A stretch of DNA of 35,626 bases from Blastococcus sp. KM273128 (GTDB taxonomy: Bacteria; Actinomycetota; Actinomycetes; Mycobacteriales; Geodermatophilaceae): NCBI RefSeq assembly GCF_021698975.1, contig NZ_SSXA01000042.1:1-35626 (forward strand), read 5' to 3'. The notes beneath the pieces were generated by a model that made no database searches, was not told the DNA's origin, and saw nothing but the letters and a program-made list of their open reading frames with translations. Made by a program: the position numbers and the translations under genes. Below are positions 15,629 through 24,041 of this stretch, piece by piece. Positions within the stretch are counted from its first letter, which is position 1, and the number at the start of each line of letters is the position of its first letter.

Positions 15629-17086
15629 TTGGACTTGAGGGATGTCCTCAACGCGGTGAGAACCGGTTGGTGGCTGCTCGTCGGCGGCCTGCTGGCCGGG
15701 TTGGCCGCCGCGGGTCTGCTGAGCTGGCTGGCGACGCCGCTGTACTCCTCCTCGACCCAGCTGTTCGTCTCGGTCGCCGGCTCCACCGACACCTCTGCGG
15801 CCTACCAGGGGAACCTCTTCACCCAGCAGCGGGTGACCTCCTACGCCCAGCTCCTGACCGGTGAGGCGCTCGCAGCCGAGGTTGTCGACGACCTGGACCT
15901 GGAGCTTTCCGCGGCGCAGGTGGCGGGCAAGGTCAACGCCACCGTGCTCCCGGAGACGGTCATCCTGGAGGTGACGGTCACCGACACCGACCCTCTCCGG
16001 GCGCAGGCGATCGCCGCATCGCTGGCGGAGCAGTTCACCGAGTGGGTGCTCGAGCTGGAGGCCGATGTCTCGGCGCTCAAGGTGAGCGTCGTCGAGCCAG
16101 CCGACGCTAGTTCGGAGCCGGTTAGCCCCGCCATCGTCCGGAACGTTGCACTCGGCGGGGTGCTCGGGCTGCTGATCGGGCTGGGGTTAGCACTGCTGCG
16201 GAGCCGGCTCGACAACACTGTGAAGAGCGGTGACGACGTGCAGGCCCTTACTCACACCGGCTTGATTGGCACGGTGCTGGAGGACGCGCGCCTCGGCGAG
16301 AAGCACGTGCTCGCTGCGGCGGACCGGCAGTCGGCGACGGCGGAGTCGTTCCGGGCCATCCGCACCAATCTGCAGTTCCTCGACGTGGACCACCCGCCGA
16401 AGGTGATCGTGGTCGCCAGCTCGGTGCCCGGCGAAGGCAAGTCGACGCTGGCGGTCAACCTCGCCATCGCGCTGTCCCACGGCGGCAGCCGGGTGATGCT
16501 GGTCGAGGCGGACCTGCGGCGCCCGCGGGTAACCCGCTACATGGGGCTGGTCAGCGGCCCCGGGCTCACCAACGTGCTGGCCGGTACTGCGGACATCGAC
16601 GAGGTGGCTCAGAGCTGGGGCGACGACAAGCTGAGCGTGCTCGCGGCCGGGCCGATGCCGCCCAACCCCAGCGAGCTGCTGGGTTCGGAACAGATGCGCG
16701 CGCTGCTGGACGGCCTAAGGAGCACACACGACTACGTGGTCATCGATACCCCGCCTCTGCTGCCGGTCACGGACGCGGCGGTGCTCAGCGTGCTCGCCGA
16801 CGGTTGCGTGGTGACCACCCGCTACGGCGAGACCCGCTGCGAGCAGCTCGAGGAGGCGGCCAGAGTGCTCGCCCGTGTCGACGCGAAGCTGCTCGGCGTC
16901 GTACTCAACCGGGTTCCGCCGGCGTCCGCCGTCGCCCAGGGCTACGGCTACGGGTACGGCTACACGGCTGACCCGGGGCGGGCGCCGATCCCGCCGGTCG
17001 AGGGCCGTGCCGCCCGCCGCGGGCGTCGGCGGGGCGGGCCCGCCGGCAGCCATTCTGCCGCGCCGGAGGACAGGGGGCAGGCGTGA
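15629..17086 (+). CDS. Bacterial tyrosine kinase with Wzz chain-length domain (Wzc/CpsCD fusion type)
   Basis: The product is 485 aa. The N-terminal Wzz domain is bounded by spans at about 14-34 and 172-190, with the outer loop between. The cytoplasmic BY-kinase domain has Walker A GEGKST at 268-273 (K271), Walker A' VMLVEADLRRP and Walker B VVIDTPP. The tail carries four tyrosines alternating with glycine (Y439, Y441, Y443, Y445), the autophosphorylation cluster of the family. The end is Arg/Gly-rich. The TTG at 15629 is used: GGGGG lies 5 nt upstream and no in-frame ATG or GTG precedes the Wzz domain. It begins the glycan operon and works with the divergent phosphatase to set chain length and export with the Wzx/Wzy machinery. 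Confidence 0.95.
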   Translation: MDLRDVLNAVRTGWWLLVGGLLAGLAAAGLLSWLATPLYSSSTQLFVSVAGSTDTSAAYQGNLFTQQRVTSYAQLLTGEALAAEVVDDLDLELSAAQVAGKVNATVLPETVILEVTVTDTDPLRAQAIAASLAEQFTEWVLELEADVSALKVSVVEPADASSEPVSPAIVRNVALGGVLGLLIGLGLALLRSRLDNTVKSGDDVQALTHTGLIGTVLEDARLGEKHVLAAADRQSATAESFRAIRTNLQFLDVDHPPKVIVVASSVPGEGKSTLAVNLAIALSHGGSRVMLVEADLRRPRVTRYMGLVSGPGLTNVLAGTADIDEVAQSWGDDKLSVLAAGPMPPNPSELLGSEQMRALLDGLRSTHDYVVIDTPPLLPVTDAAVLSVLADGCVVTTRYGETRCEQLEEAARVLARVDAKLLGVVLNRVPPASAVAQGYGYGYGYTADPGRAPIPPVEGRAARRGRRRGGPAGSHSAAPEDRGQA

Positions 17087-17180
17087 CCGGCACGCACCGC
17101 CCGTCCGCCCACTCATGCCACAGCGGCTCAACCACTCAGCCATGCACGCGTACTGGCGTGCTCGTCGATCGGGGGATCGA

Positions 17181-19001
17181 GTGATTTTGCAGCGTTCGGG
17201 CTGGCCCTGGCGCTTGGCCCGTCTCGCCATCCTGGTGACCGACCTGATCTCGCTGCAGGTTGCACTCGTCTTCGCGACGGCCGCCCGCTACGACGGCGAC
17301 TTGACTCGACTGAACGCTCACGGCCTCGTCATCTGCGGCGCGGTCGCCGTGGCCGTCTTCCTGGGCCTGTCCGTGGCGATGCGTCTGCATCAGGGGCGCT
17401 ACGCCCTCGGGAGTGTGGACGAGCTCCGCGGCATCCTCGTCGCTGTCGGCGGTGCTGCACTGACCGTCTTGGCCGTGGACGTGCTCGCGGGCTCGCCGAG
17501 GTTGGTGCCGCTGTCGGTGCCTCCGGTCGCGGCGGCGATCGCCGCGCTGCTTATGCTCGGCTTCCGGCTGATCATCCGCAGCCAGCGAGAGGGAGCAGTG
17601 CGGCCGCGCACGGGTCGGCCGACGCTCGTCTTCGGCGCCGGCGAGGCGGCGCACCAGTTGATCCGCTCGATGCTCGCAACCCCCGACAGCCCGTATCTGC
17701 CGGTCGGGCTGATCGACGATGACCGCGGCAAGCGGCACCTACGCATCAGGGGAGTGCGGATGCTCGGCAACCGTGACCAGATCGCGAAGGCGGCAGCGGA
17801 CACCGGCGCCGAGGTGCTCGTGATCGCACTGCCGACGGCTGACTCGGCTCTCGTCCGGGACCTCTCGCAGCGCTGCATCGCGGCCGGCCTGTCGGTGAAG
17901 GTGCTGCCCGGCCTCTCGGACCTGCTGCAGGGGCGCGTGGGCATCCGCGACGTGCGGGACATCGATATCGCCGACCTGCTGGGGCGGCACCAGATCGACA
18001 CGAACGTCACCGAGATCGCCGACTACCTGCGGGGCAGGAAGGTGCTCGTCACTGGCGCCGGTGGGTCGATCGGGTCGGAGCTGTGCCGGCAGATCGCCGG
18101 CTTCGCCCCCGCGGAGCTGATGATGCTCGACCGGGACGAATCCGCCCTGCACGCGGTGTCGCTGAGCATCCACGGCGAGGCGCGGCTGGACCTCCCGCAG
18201 GCCATCCTGGCCGATATCCGGGACGGCGAGGCGCTGCGCGAGCTGTTCATCGAGCGGCAGCCCGACGTGGTGTTCCACGCCGCGGCACTGAAGCACGTGA
18301 ACATGTTGGAGCAGTACCCGGCCGAGGGCTGGAAGACGAACGTGCTGGGCACCCGCAACGTGCTCGAGGCGGCCACGACAGTGGGCGTCAGCCACTTCAT
18401 CAACGTCTCGACCGACAAGGCCGCCGACCCGGTGAACGTGCTGGGCCGGACCAAGCGGATGGCCGAGCGGCTCACCGCCACCTACGCGCGCAGGAACGAG
18501 GGGCGCTTCCTGTCGGTCCGCTTCGGCAACGTGCTGGGCAGCCGGGGCTCGGTGCTGGAGACTTTCGCCGCGCAGATCGCCCGTGGCGGGCCGATCACGG
18601 TGACGCACCCGGACGTGACCCGGTACTTCATGACCATCCCCGAGGCGGTGCAGCTGGTGATCCAGGCCGGCGCGATCGGGAGCGGCGGTGAAGCGCTCGT
18701 GCTGGACATGGGCGAGCCGGTGCGCATCGCCGACGTCGCGCAGCAGCTAATCGCCATCGAGGGGCGCCCGATCAACATTCTGTACACGGGGCTGCGGCCG
18801 GGGGAAAAGCTGCACGAGGAACTCTTTGGTACCGAGGAGGACGACAGCCGCCCGGTTCACCCGCTGATCAGCCACGTCCCGGTGCCGGCTGTCGAGGGTG
18901 ACCTGGACAGCTGGCTCGCCCGGCCCATTCCCCCGCTCGAGGCCGTGCTGCAGGTCGACCCCGTGGAGACGCGGCTGGCCCAGCTGGGAGCACTGCTGTG
19001 A
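17181..19001 (+). CDS. pglF: Membrane UDP-GlcNAc 4,6-dehydratase (PglF/CapD/WbpM family)
   Basis: The product is 606 aa. Four hydrophobic segments occupy about 10-130. A CoA-binding/Rossmann-like region follows (VFGAGEAAHQL), then the extended SDR catalytic domain with GAGGSIG at 292-298, the STDKA block at 410-414 and VRFGNVLGSRGSV. This family converts UDP-GlcNAc to its 4-keto-6-deoxy form, the first step to bacillosamine or QuiNAc-type sugars. The GTG at 17181 is chosen: GGGGGA precedes it and the protein then begins just before the first span. ATGs at 17115 and 17142 are in frame but lack ribosome-binding sites. The stop overlaps the aminotransferase start (GTGA). The neighbours PglE, PglC and PglD support the bacillosamine assignment over other dehydratase products. 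Confidence 0.94.
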   Translation: MILQRSGWPWRLARLAILVTDLISLQVALVFATAARYDGDLTRLNAHGLVICGAVAVAVFLGLSVAMRLHQGRYALGSVDELRGILVAVGGAALTVLAVDVLAGSPRLVPLSVPPVAAAIAALLMLGFRLIIRSQREGAVRPRTGRPTLVFGAGEAAHQLIRSMLATPDSPYLPVGLIDDDRGKRHLRIRGVRMLGNRDQIAKAAADTGAEVLVIALPTADSALVRDLSQRCIAAGLSVKVLPGLSDLLQGRVGIRDVRDIDIADLLGRHQIDTNVTEIADYLRGRKVLVTGAGGSIGSELCRQIAGFAPAELMMLDRDESALHAVSLSIHGEARLDLPQAILADIRDGEALRELFIERQPDVVFHAAALKHVNMLEQYPAEGWKTNVLGTRNVLEAATTVGVSHFINVSTDKAADPVNVLGRTKRMAERLTATYARRNEGRFLSVRFGNVLGSRGSVLETFAAQIARGGPITVTHPDVTRYFMTIPEAVQLVIQAGAIGSGGEALVLDMGEPVRIADVAQQLIAIEGRPINILYTGLRPGEKLHEELFGTEEDDSRPVHPLISHVPVPAVEGDLDSWLARPIPPLEAVLQVDPVETRLAQLGALL

Positions 19002-20149
19002 GTGCGGTACAGCAGACCCGCCAGCGCGTCCTGCTCTCCCCTCCGGACGTCGGGCCGCGGGAGGAGGAGCTCGTCGTCGAGGCGGTGCGATCGGGATGGA
19101 TCGCCCCGCTCGGGCCGATGGTCGACGCATTCGAGCGGGGAATGGCCGAGCGCACCGGCCGGCAGCACGCGGTAGCGCTCTCGTCCGGCACGGCTGCGCT
19201 CCACCTGGCGTTGCTGGAGGCAGGCGCGAAGGCGGGAACGGTGGTCATCGTGCCGACCATGACGTTTGCGGCTACGGCGAACGCGGTCGTGTACACGGGC
19301 GCGGAGCCGTTCTTCGTGGATTGCGACGAGGAGACTGGGAACCTCGATCCGGAACTGCTCGAGCGAGCCCTCGGTGACCTACGGGCAGCCGGTGAGGTCG
19401 TCGTCGCCGTCGTCCCCGTGGATCTGCTGGGGCGATGCGCCGACTACACAGCGCTGCTTCCCATCTGTGAGCGCTTCGGTGTCACGGTGGTGTCGGACGC
19501 GGCAGAGTCCCTCGGCTCGACGCACGCCGGCCGTCCGGCCGGGTCGTTCGGCAGCACGGCCGCGTTGTCGTTCAACGGAAACAAGGTCATGACGACCAGC
19601 GGCGGCGGCATGCTGCTAACCGACGACGCGGCGACGGCTGAGCGGGTGCGTTACCTGAGCACCCAGGCACGGCAGCCCTCGGTGCACTACGAGCACACCG
19701 AGGTTGGCTACAACTACCGGCTCAGCAACGTTCTTGCTGCCCTGGGAATCGCCCAGCTGGAGCGGTTGGACGAGATGATTGAGCGCCGCAGGTCGCTGCG
19801 TCAGCGCTACGTGAAGCTCTTCGCCGATCGGGTGGGCGTGCGGGTCTTTCAACATCCAGGAGATGCTGGGGACAACTGCTGGCTCACTGCCGTTGTGGTT
19901 GATCCCCAGCACACCGGTTGGCTCGCTGGCGATTTGCGCAAGGCGCTGGACGTCGCGGGTATTGAATCGCGTCCCCTGTGGAAGCCGATGCACGCTCAAC
20001 CCATCTTCCGGTCCGCGCGCTCCCTTCTCACGGGCGTCGCTGATCGCCTGTTCGACACGGGTTTGACTCTGCCCAGTGGATCAGCCCTTCAGCCGTCGCA
20101 GACGGAGCGGGTCATGCGAACGGTGACCGAGTTCTTGGGGCGCGTGTGA
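18998..20149 (+). CDS. pglE: DegT/DnrJ/EryC1 family PLP aminotransferase (PglE-like)
   Basis: The product is 383 aa. Sugar-aminotransferase landmarks are all present: LSSGTAALHLAL near 63, the PLP-binding DAAESLGS, and the Schiff-base lysine K196 in NGNKVMTTSGGG. The expected reaction adds an amino group from glutamate to C4 of the 4-keto sugar made by the upstream dehydratase, giving UDP-4-amino-4,6-dideoxy-GlcNAc. The GTG start overlaps the dehydratase stop, and the stop overlaps the sugar-transferase start, so the set is translationally coupled. Third-position GC falls in the last third of the gene (after about 19.7 kb), marking the edge of a compositionally different cassette. Assignment within the DegT family rests on context. 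Confidence 0.93.
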   Translation: MSAVQQTRQRVLLSPPDVGPREEELVVEAVRSGWIAPLGPMVDAFERGMAERTGRQHAVALSSGTAALHLALLEAGAKAGTVVIVPTMTFAATANAVVYTGAEPFFVDCDEETGNLDPELLERALGDLRAAGEVVVAVVPVDLLGRCADYTALLPICERFGVTVVSDAAESLGSTHAGRPAGSFGSTAALSFNGNKVMTTSGGGMLLTDDAATAERVRYLSTQARQPSVHYEHTEVGYNYRLSNVLAALGIAQLERLDEMIERRRSLRQRYVKLFADRVGVRVFQHPGDAGDNCWLTAVVVDPQHTGWLAGDLRKALDVAGIESRPLWKPMHAQPIFRSARSLLTGVADRLFDTGLTLPSGSALQPSQTERVMRTVTEFLGRV

Positions 20150-20784
20150 CGGCCCGATCCAAGTGGTACCTGCCGGTAAAGCGGGCAATCGATGTCGTGG
20201 TGTCCGGCGCTGGTCTAGCAACCACTGCTCCAGTCATGGCCGTCATCGCCATCTTCGTCCGCGTTCGTCTCGGGTCGCCCATCCTCTTCCGTCAAGTGCG
20301 CCCCGGTAAGGACGGCGCACTTTTCACGCTGGTGAAGTTCCGCACTATGCGAAATGGTTCTGGCGCGGACGCCGAGCGTATGACGCCCCTGGGACACCGC
20401 CTACGGAGCACGAGCCTAGACGAACTGCCTAGCCTCTGGAATGTACTTCGCGGCGACATGAGCCTCGTGGGCCCGAGACCGCTCCTCCCCGCGTACTTGC
20501 TGCGATACACGCCCGAGCAGGCGCGCCGGCACGAGGTGCGCCCCGGTTTGACCGGCCTAGCGCAGGTGCGCGGACGTAACGCGTTGTCATGGGCAGACAA
20601 GTTTGCCGCTGACACCCAGTACGTGGACACCTTGAACCTCAAGACGGACCTGTGGATCCTGTGGGCGACGATCAGTGCGGTCATTAGCAGGCGGGGCATC
20701 TCTGCCAGCGATTCCGAGACAATGCCCGAATTCATGGGCAGCGGTCAGCCCGACGAGCGGGAGCTCCCGGGGAGGCGAACGTGA
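20146..20784 (+). CDS. pglC: Initiating undecaprenyl-phosphate sugar-1-phosphate transferase (PglC-like)
   Basis: The product is 212 aa, the size of a minimal monotopic phosphoglycosyltransferase. It has KRAIDVVVSGAGL leading into one re-entrant membrane helix (about 12-36), VKFRTM, the catalytic Asp-Glu pair D92-E93 in SLDELPSLWNVLRGDMSLVGPRP, and RPGLTGLAQVRGRN. There are no N-terminal extra spans as in WcaJ or WbaP. It starts the glycan by moving a sugar-1-phosphate from its UDP form to undecaprenyl phosphate at the inner face of the membrane. The GTG at 20146 overlaps the previous stop and the next gene overlaps its own. Third positions are clearly more AT-rich than in genes before 19 kb. 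Confidence 0.94.
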   Translation: MTARSKWYLPVKRAIDVVVSGAGLATTAPVMAVIAIFVRVRLGSPILFRQVRPGKDGALFTLVKFRTMRNGSGADAERMTPLGHRLRSTSLDELPSLWNVLRGDMSLVGPRPLLPAYLLRYTPEQARRHEVRPGLTGLAQVRGRNALSWADKFAADTQYVDTLNLKTDLWILWATISAVISRRGISASDSETMPEFMGSGQPDERELPGRRT

Positions 20785-21515
20785 CCCGGGTACCGGTGGT
20801 AATCATTGGGGCCGGCGGCTTCGGTCGTGAGGTGCACGACGTAATCGAGGCGACGAACGCTGCCGCGGCCGGACAGTCGGTATCCCAGAGCTACGAAGTA
20901 GTGGGATTTCTCGACGACGGTCACACAGATGCCGCACTCATCCACGAGCGAGGGCTGTCGGTGCTCGGCCCGGTGAGTTACCTAGCGGATCTGGCGGCCG
21001 ACGTGCAGTTCGTCATTGCAATCGGGGATGGGCAGGTCCGACGCCGACTGGACATGTGGGCGTCCGAACTCGGTCGTCAGTCGCCGGTGGTGGTTCATCC
21101 GACGGCGGTGGTCGGCAACCACCGTGTCGTCATGGGCCCAGGCACCATCTTGTGCGCCGGCACAATTGTGACGACCAACGTTCGCCTTGGGCGCCACGTT
21201 CACCTGAACCTTGGGGTGACGGTCGGCCACGACTCGGTCCTGGGCGACTACGTGACTGTAAATCCCAATGCTTCCGTCTCAGGCAATGCAGTGCTGGAGG
21301 AGTCGGTCAATCTGGGGACATGTGCGAGCGTTATTCAGGGGCGACGTGTGGCTGCGCGCACCACTGTCGGTGCGGGTGCGGTGGTCGCGCGCGATCTGCC
21401 GCCGGATGTGACCGCAGTAGGCATGCCGGCCGTTGCACTACGCCGCCGTGGAAACGACTCTAAAGGGCTGGTCGCATGGGCCAGAAGGCGGGAAGAGGCC
21501 GGGGGGAACCTGTGA
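20781..21515 (+). CDS. pglD: Left-handed beta-helix sugar acetyltransferase (PglD/NeuD-like)
   Basis: The product is 244 aa. The N-terminal part is the PglD-type UDP-sugar binding Rossmann subdomain (VVIIGAGGFGREVHDVIE). The C-terminal part is a hexapeptide-repeat beta-helix, and the predicted catalytic base H150 sits in TVGHDSVLGDY, followed by GAGAVVARDLP and GMPAV. The expected reaction is acetylation of the 4-amino group with acetyl-CoA to finish UDP-N,N'-diacetylbacillosamine. Coupling is by GTGA at 20781 with the upstream transferase, and its stop overlaps the next glycosyltransferase start. An insertion of about ten residues after residue 25 is not usual but does not touch known motifs. 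Confidence 0.92.
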   Translation: MTRVPVVIIGAGGFGREVHDVIEATNAAAAGQSVSQSYEVVGFLDDGHTDAALIHERGLSVLGPVSYLADLAADVQFVIAIGDGQVRRRLDMWASELGRQSPVVVHPTAVVGNHRVVMGPGTILCAGTIVTTNVRLGRHVHLNLGVTVGHDSVLGDYVTVNPNASVSGNAVLEESVNLGTCASVIQGRRVAARTTVGAGAVVARDLPPDVTAVGMPAVALRRRGNDSKGLVAWARRREEAGGNL

Positions 21516-22729
21516 GGATCGTCTATATCCACCAGCACTTCATGACCCCGGCGATGTCCGGAGGTACCCGGTCCTATGAGTTCGCTCGCAGGCTAGTGCA
21601 AAGCGGCCATCAAGTCGCAGTGATCGCCGCAGATCCTAGGCCACTCGTCGACGGATCGCGGGATTGGTATGTGACTGTGGAAGCCGGGGTGCAAGTTCAC
21701 TGGGTCCCTGTGCCCTACGACAATGCCATGCGGCCTTGGCGACGAATTCTAGCCTTTGCGACCTTTCTCCTCGCCGCGTGCCGCAGGGCTGCTCGTCTCC
21801 CCCAAGACGTCGTCTTTGCAACGAGTACTCCTTTGACGGTCGCGATCCCCGGCGCCTGGTCGGCTACTCGCAACAGTGTGCCCTTCGTGTTAGAAGTGAG
21901 AGACCTGTGGCCGACGGTTCCTATCGCGATGGGCGCCCTCCGCTCTTGGCCATCGCGGAAAGTGGCTTTCCTTTTGGAGCGGTGGGCCTACGGGAGAGCC
22001 GCCGAGGTGATTGCCCTATCGCCTGACATGGCGAACGGGGTTCGAAAAGTCCGGCCCAATGCCTCGATCACCGTCATCCCGAACGCCGCCGATCGAGACC
22101 TGTTCGGTGTCCCCTCGGGCGTCGATGAGCAGCTTGCACTAGAAAATAGCTGGTTGGCTGAGCGGCGTTTGATCCTGTACGCGGGGACGTTTGGCCGAGT
22201 GAACGGCGTCAACTATCTGGTCGATGTCGCGGGTGCGATGAAAGACAAGTGTCCGGAAGCAGTCTTCGTGCTTATAGGCGGCGGGGCAGAATTCGAGCGT
22301 GTGCATCAGCGGGCCCGAGACCTGCAAGTGCTCGGAAGAAACTGCTTTATCTTCGACCGCATCCCCAAGCACCAGATCGTTGCGTGGTTCCGGCGCGCGT
22401 CCGTAGTCGTCTCAACCGTCATTGATGTGCCTGAGTTGTCTGCAAACTCCGCCAACAAAGTCTTCGACGGTCTGGCGGCAGGACGACCGGTCGCCGTTAA
22501 TCACGGGGGTTGGATTGCCGAGGCGCTGCGGGAGGCTGGGGCTGGTCTGGAGCTGTCGCGGGATCCTGCCGTCGCTGCCGATCAACTGGCGACGTTCTTG
22601 TCGAGTGAAGAGCGAATTGCGTCCGCCTCGGCAGCCGCCCGTCAGCTGGCTGCCGAAGACTTTGACCGCAACAAGCTGGCCGTTAGCTTCGAGGCGGTAC
22701 TAACGAAGGCAGTCCAGGAGGCCAAATGA
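21512..22729 (+). CDS. GT4 family glycosyltransferase
   Basis: The product is 405 aa with two GT-B Rossmann halves. The N-terminal half begins RIVYIHQHF with the glycine turn MSGGTRSYEFAR. The C-terminal half has ILYAGTFGRVNG and the donor-binding SANKVFDGLAAGRPV. The latter matches the SPNKxFEYLAAGKP block of GT4 enzymes that extend lipid-linked oligosaccharides. The GTG at 21512 is selected: GGGGGG ends 5 nt upstream and it overlaps the previous TGA; an in-frame GTG-type start at 21476 would lie inside the previous gene. It likely adds the second sugar to the bacillosamine-type lipid carrier. It is the only obvious GT after the initiating enzyme here, so either the repeat unit is short or other transferases lie elsewhere. 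Confidence 0.92.
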   Translation: MRIVYIHQHFMTPAMSGGTRSYEFARRLVQSGHQVAVIAADPRPLVDGSRDWYVTVEAGVQVHWVPVPYDNAMRPWRRILAFATFLLAACRRAARLPQDVVFATSTPLTVAIPGAWSATRNSVPFVLEVRDLWPTVPIAMGALRSWPSRKVAFLLERWAYGRAAEVIALSPDMANGVRKVRPNASITVIPNAADRDLFGVPSGVDEQLALENSWLAERRLILYAGTFGRVNGVNYLVDVAGAMKDKCPEAVFVLIGGGAEFERVHQRARDLQVLGRNCFIFDRIPKHQIVAWFRRASVVVSTVIDVPELSANSANKVFDGLAAGRPVAVNHGGWIAEALREAGAGLELSRDPAVAADQLATFLSSEERIASASAAARQLAAEDFDRNKLAVSFEAVLTKAVQEAK

Positions 22730-22730
22730 T

Positions 22731-24023
22731 GTGGCGGCGCCGATGACGCGAGTCGCCCGTCGCATTGGTGCCGCGGCGGTGACGTGGTCCTCTCGGGGTG
22801 GTTTCCGAAATCTGTTGGCCGCGCAGGTCATTGCCGCGCTGGCTGGCTTGATCGTGAATGTCCTGTCAGCTCGGGGGATGGGGCCAGATGGCAGGGGGGC
22901 TCTGGCCTTCTATCTTCAACTTGGGTACATCGGGAGCGCTCTCGTCATGGCTGGGACAGATCGCGCCCTGCCGGCGGTGCGGCGTAAAGATCCCTCCTTG
23001 GGGGCTGTAGAGGGCCAGATGCTTCGCCTGCTGGCGCCGCCGATGGTATTTAGCCTCCTAGCCCTGACTGGCGTCTTAGCACTATTTGCTATCGACGTTA
23101 TAGGCGGTTATGTGGTTGCGATAGTGGCTGCACTCCTGCTGGCACTGTGGGGAAACGCCCTGCTTCTTTCACTGCGGGCTGCGGGAATCGCCGGACAGGA
23201 CACCAGCCGGTTCCTTCGGACGATGTTGGCGGCGCAGGTAATCCTAGTGACGGGGGCGGGCGTGCTACTGGCGCTGTCCGTCGAGTCCCCACCTGTTTGG
23301 CTTTGCCTGTACGGCTCGTCGTTATTGATCCCGACGCTGTTAGCGGTTATCTGGTCGCCGCCAAAGGTCGCGGCGGATGCTGAAGGGCGCACCGCTACTC
23401 GGAAACTAGGGCTACGCTTGGCGCCGACGATGGTCGCGAACATGGTGATGCTCCGCGCGGACCGACTGTTGTTGCCTGTACTTAGCTCTCCCGAGCAGCT
23501 GGGGCTTTACGTCGTCGTGGCTGCAGTTACGGAATTGATCGCTTGGCCGGTGCAGGCCTTCGTTGACGGCCGGGTGCCCCTGTGGCGGGTGAGCATCGAC
23601 ATGGGAACACTCTCCGTTGGCAAGATCCTCGGGTTTGCAGCCGCGTTCACCGGACTTGGGTCTGCAGTCGTCGCGCTGTCCTTAGCGGCCCTCCTGATTC
23701 CGGTCTTCGGTGAAGAGTATTCCCCGGCGCGGCAACTTGTGTGGCCGCTGGCGGCCGCGGGCGGCTTGTATGCATTCAGCCGGGTCGGCCTCGCAATGGC
23801 TGTCGCTGGCAACCGATCGCGGCTAGCAGCCTCTATTGACATCTCGGGGATGATGGTCGCGGCTGCTGCCTATATCGTTCTCATTCCCGAACATGGTGCC
23901 ACTGGGGCTGCCCTTGGTTCGCTATTGGGCTACGGCATCGCAGCGCTGGCCTCTGCTGCAGTTGTATGGCGAATGGCCTGGAGTCAGGCGGTCGTGGAAG
24001 GATCGTCGAGCGATGCAAGCTAA
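22731..24023 (+). CDS. Wzx-type lipid-linked oligosaccharide flippase (MOP/PST family)
   Basis: The product is 430 aa with about twelve hydrophobic segments and few charges, the layout of polysaccharide-transport flippases. Features include NLLAAQVIAALAGLIVNVLSARGMGPDGRGALAFY near the start, described here by its ends, and VFGEEYSPA in a late loop. It would turn the undecaprenyl-linked repeat unit to the outer face for the polymerase encoded at 27715-29121. The GTG at 22731 has AGGAGG at 22716-22721; an ATG at 22743 is in frame. It follows the GT4 gene by one base. Base composition is clearly lower in GC than the flanks, as is usual for flippases in variable glycan loci. Confidence 0.9.
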   Translation: MAAPMTRVARRIGAAAVTWSSRGGFRNLLAAQVIAALAGLIVNVLSARGMGPDGRGALAFYLQLGYIGSALVMAGTDRALPAVRRKDPSLGAVEGQMLRLLAPPMVFSLLALTGVLALFAIDVIGGYVVAIVAALLLALWGNALLLSLRAAGIAGQDTSRFLRTMLAAQVILVTGAGVLLALSVESPPVWLCLYGSSLLIPTLLAVIWSPPKVAADAEGRTATRKLGLRLAPTMVANMVMLRADRLLLPVLSSPEQLGLYVVVAAVTELIAWPVQAFVDGRVPLWRVSIDMGTLSVGKILGFAAAFTGLGSAVVALSLAALLIPVFGEEYSPARQLVWPLAAAGGLYAFSRVGLAMAVAGNRSRLAASIDISGMMVAAAAYIVLIPEHGATGAALGSLLGYGIAALASAAVVWRMAWSQAVVEGSSSDAS

Positions 24024-24041
24024 ATCGGGGAGAGTGTCAGT

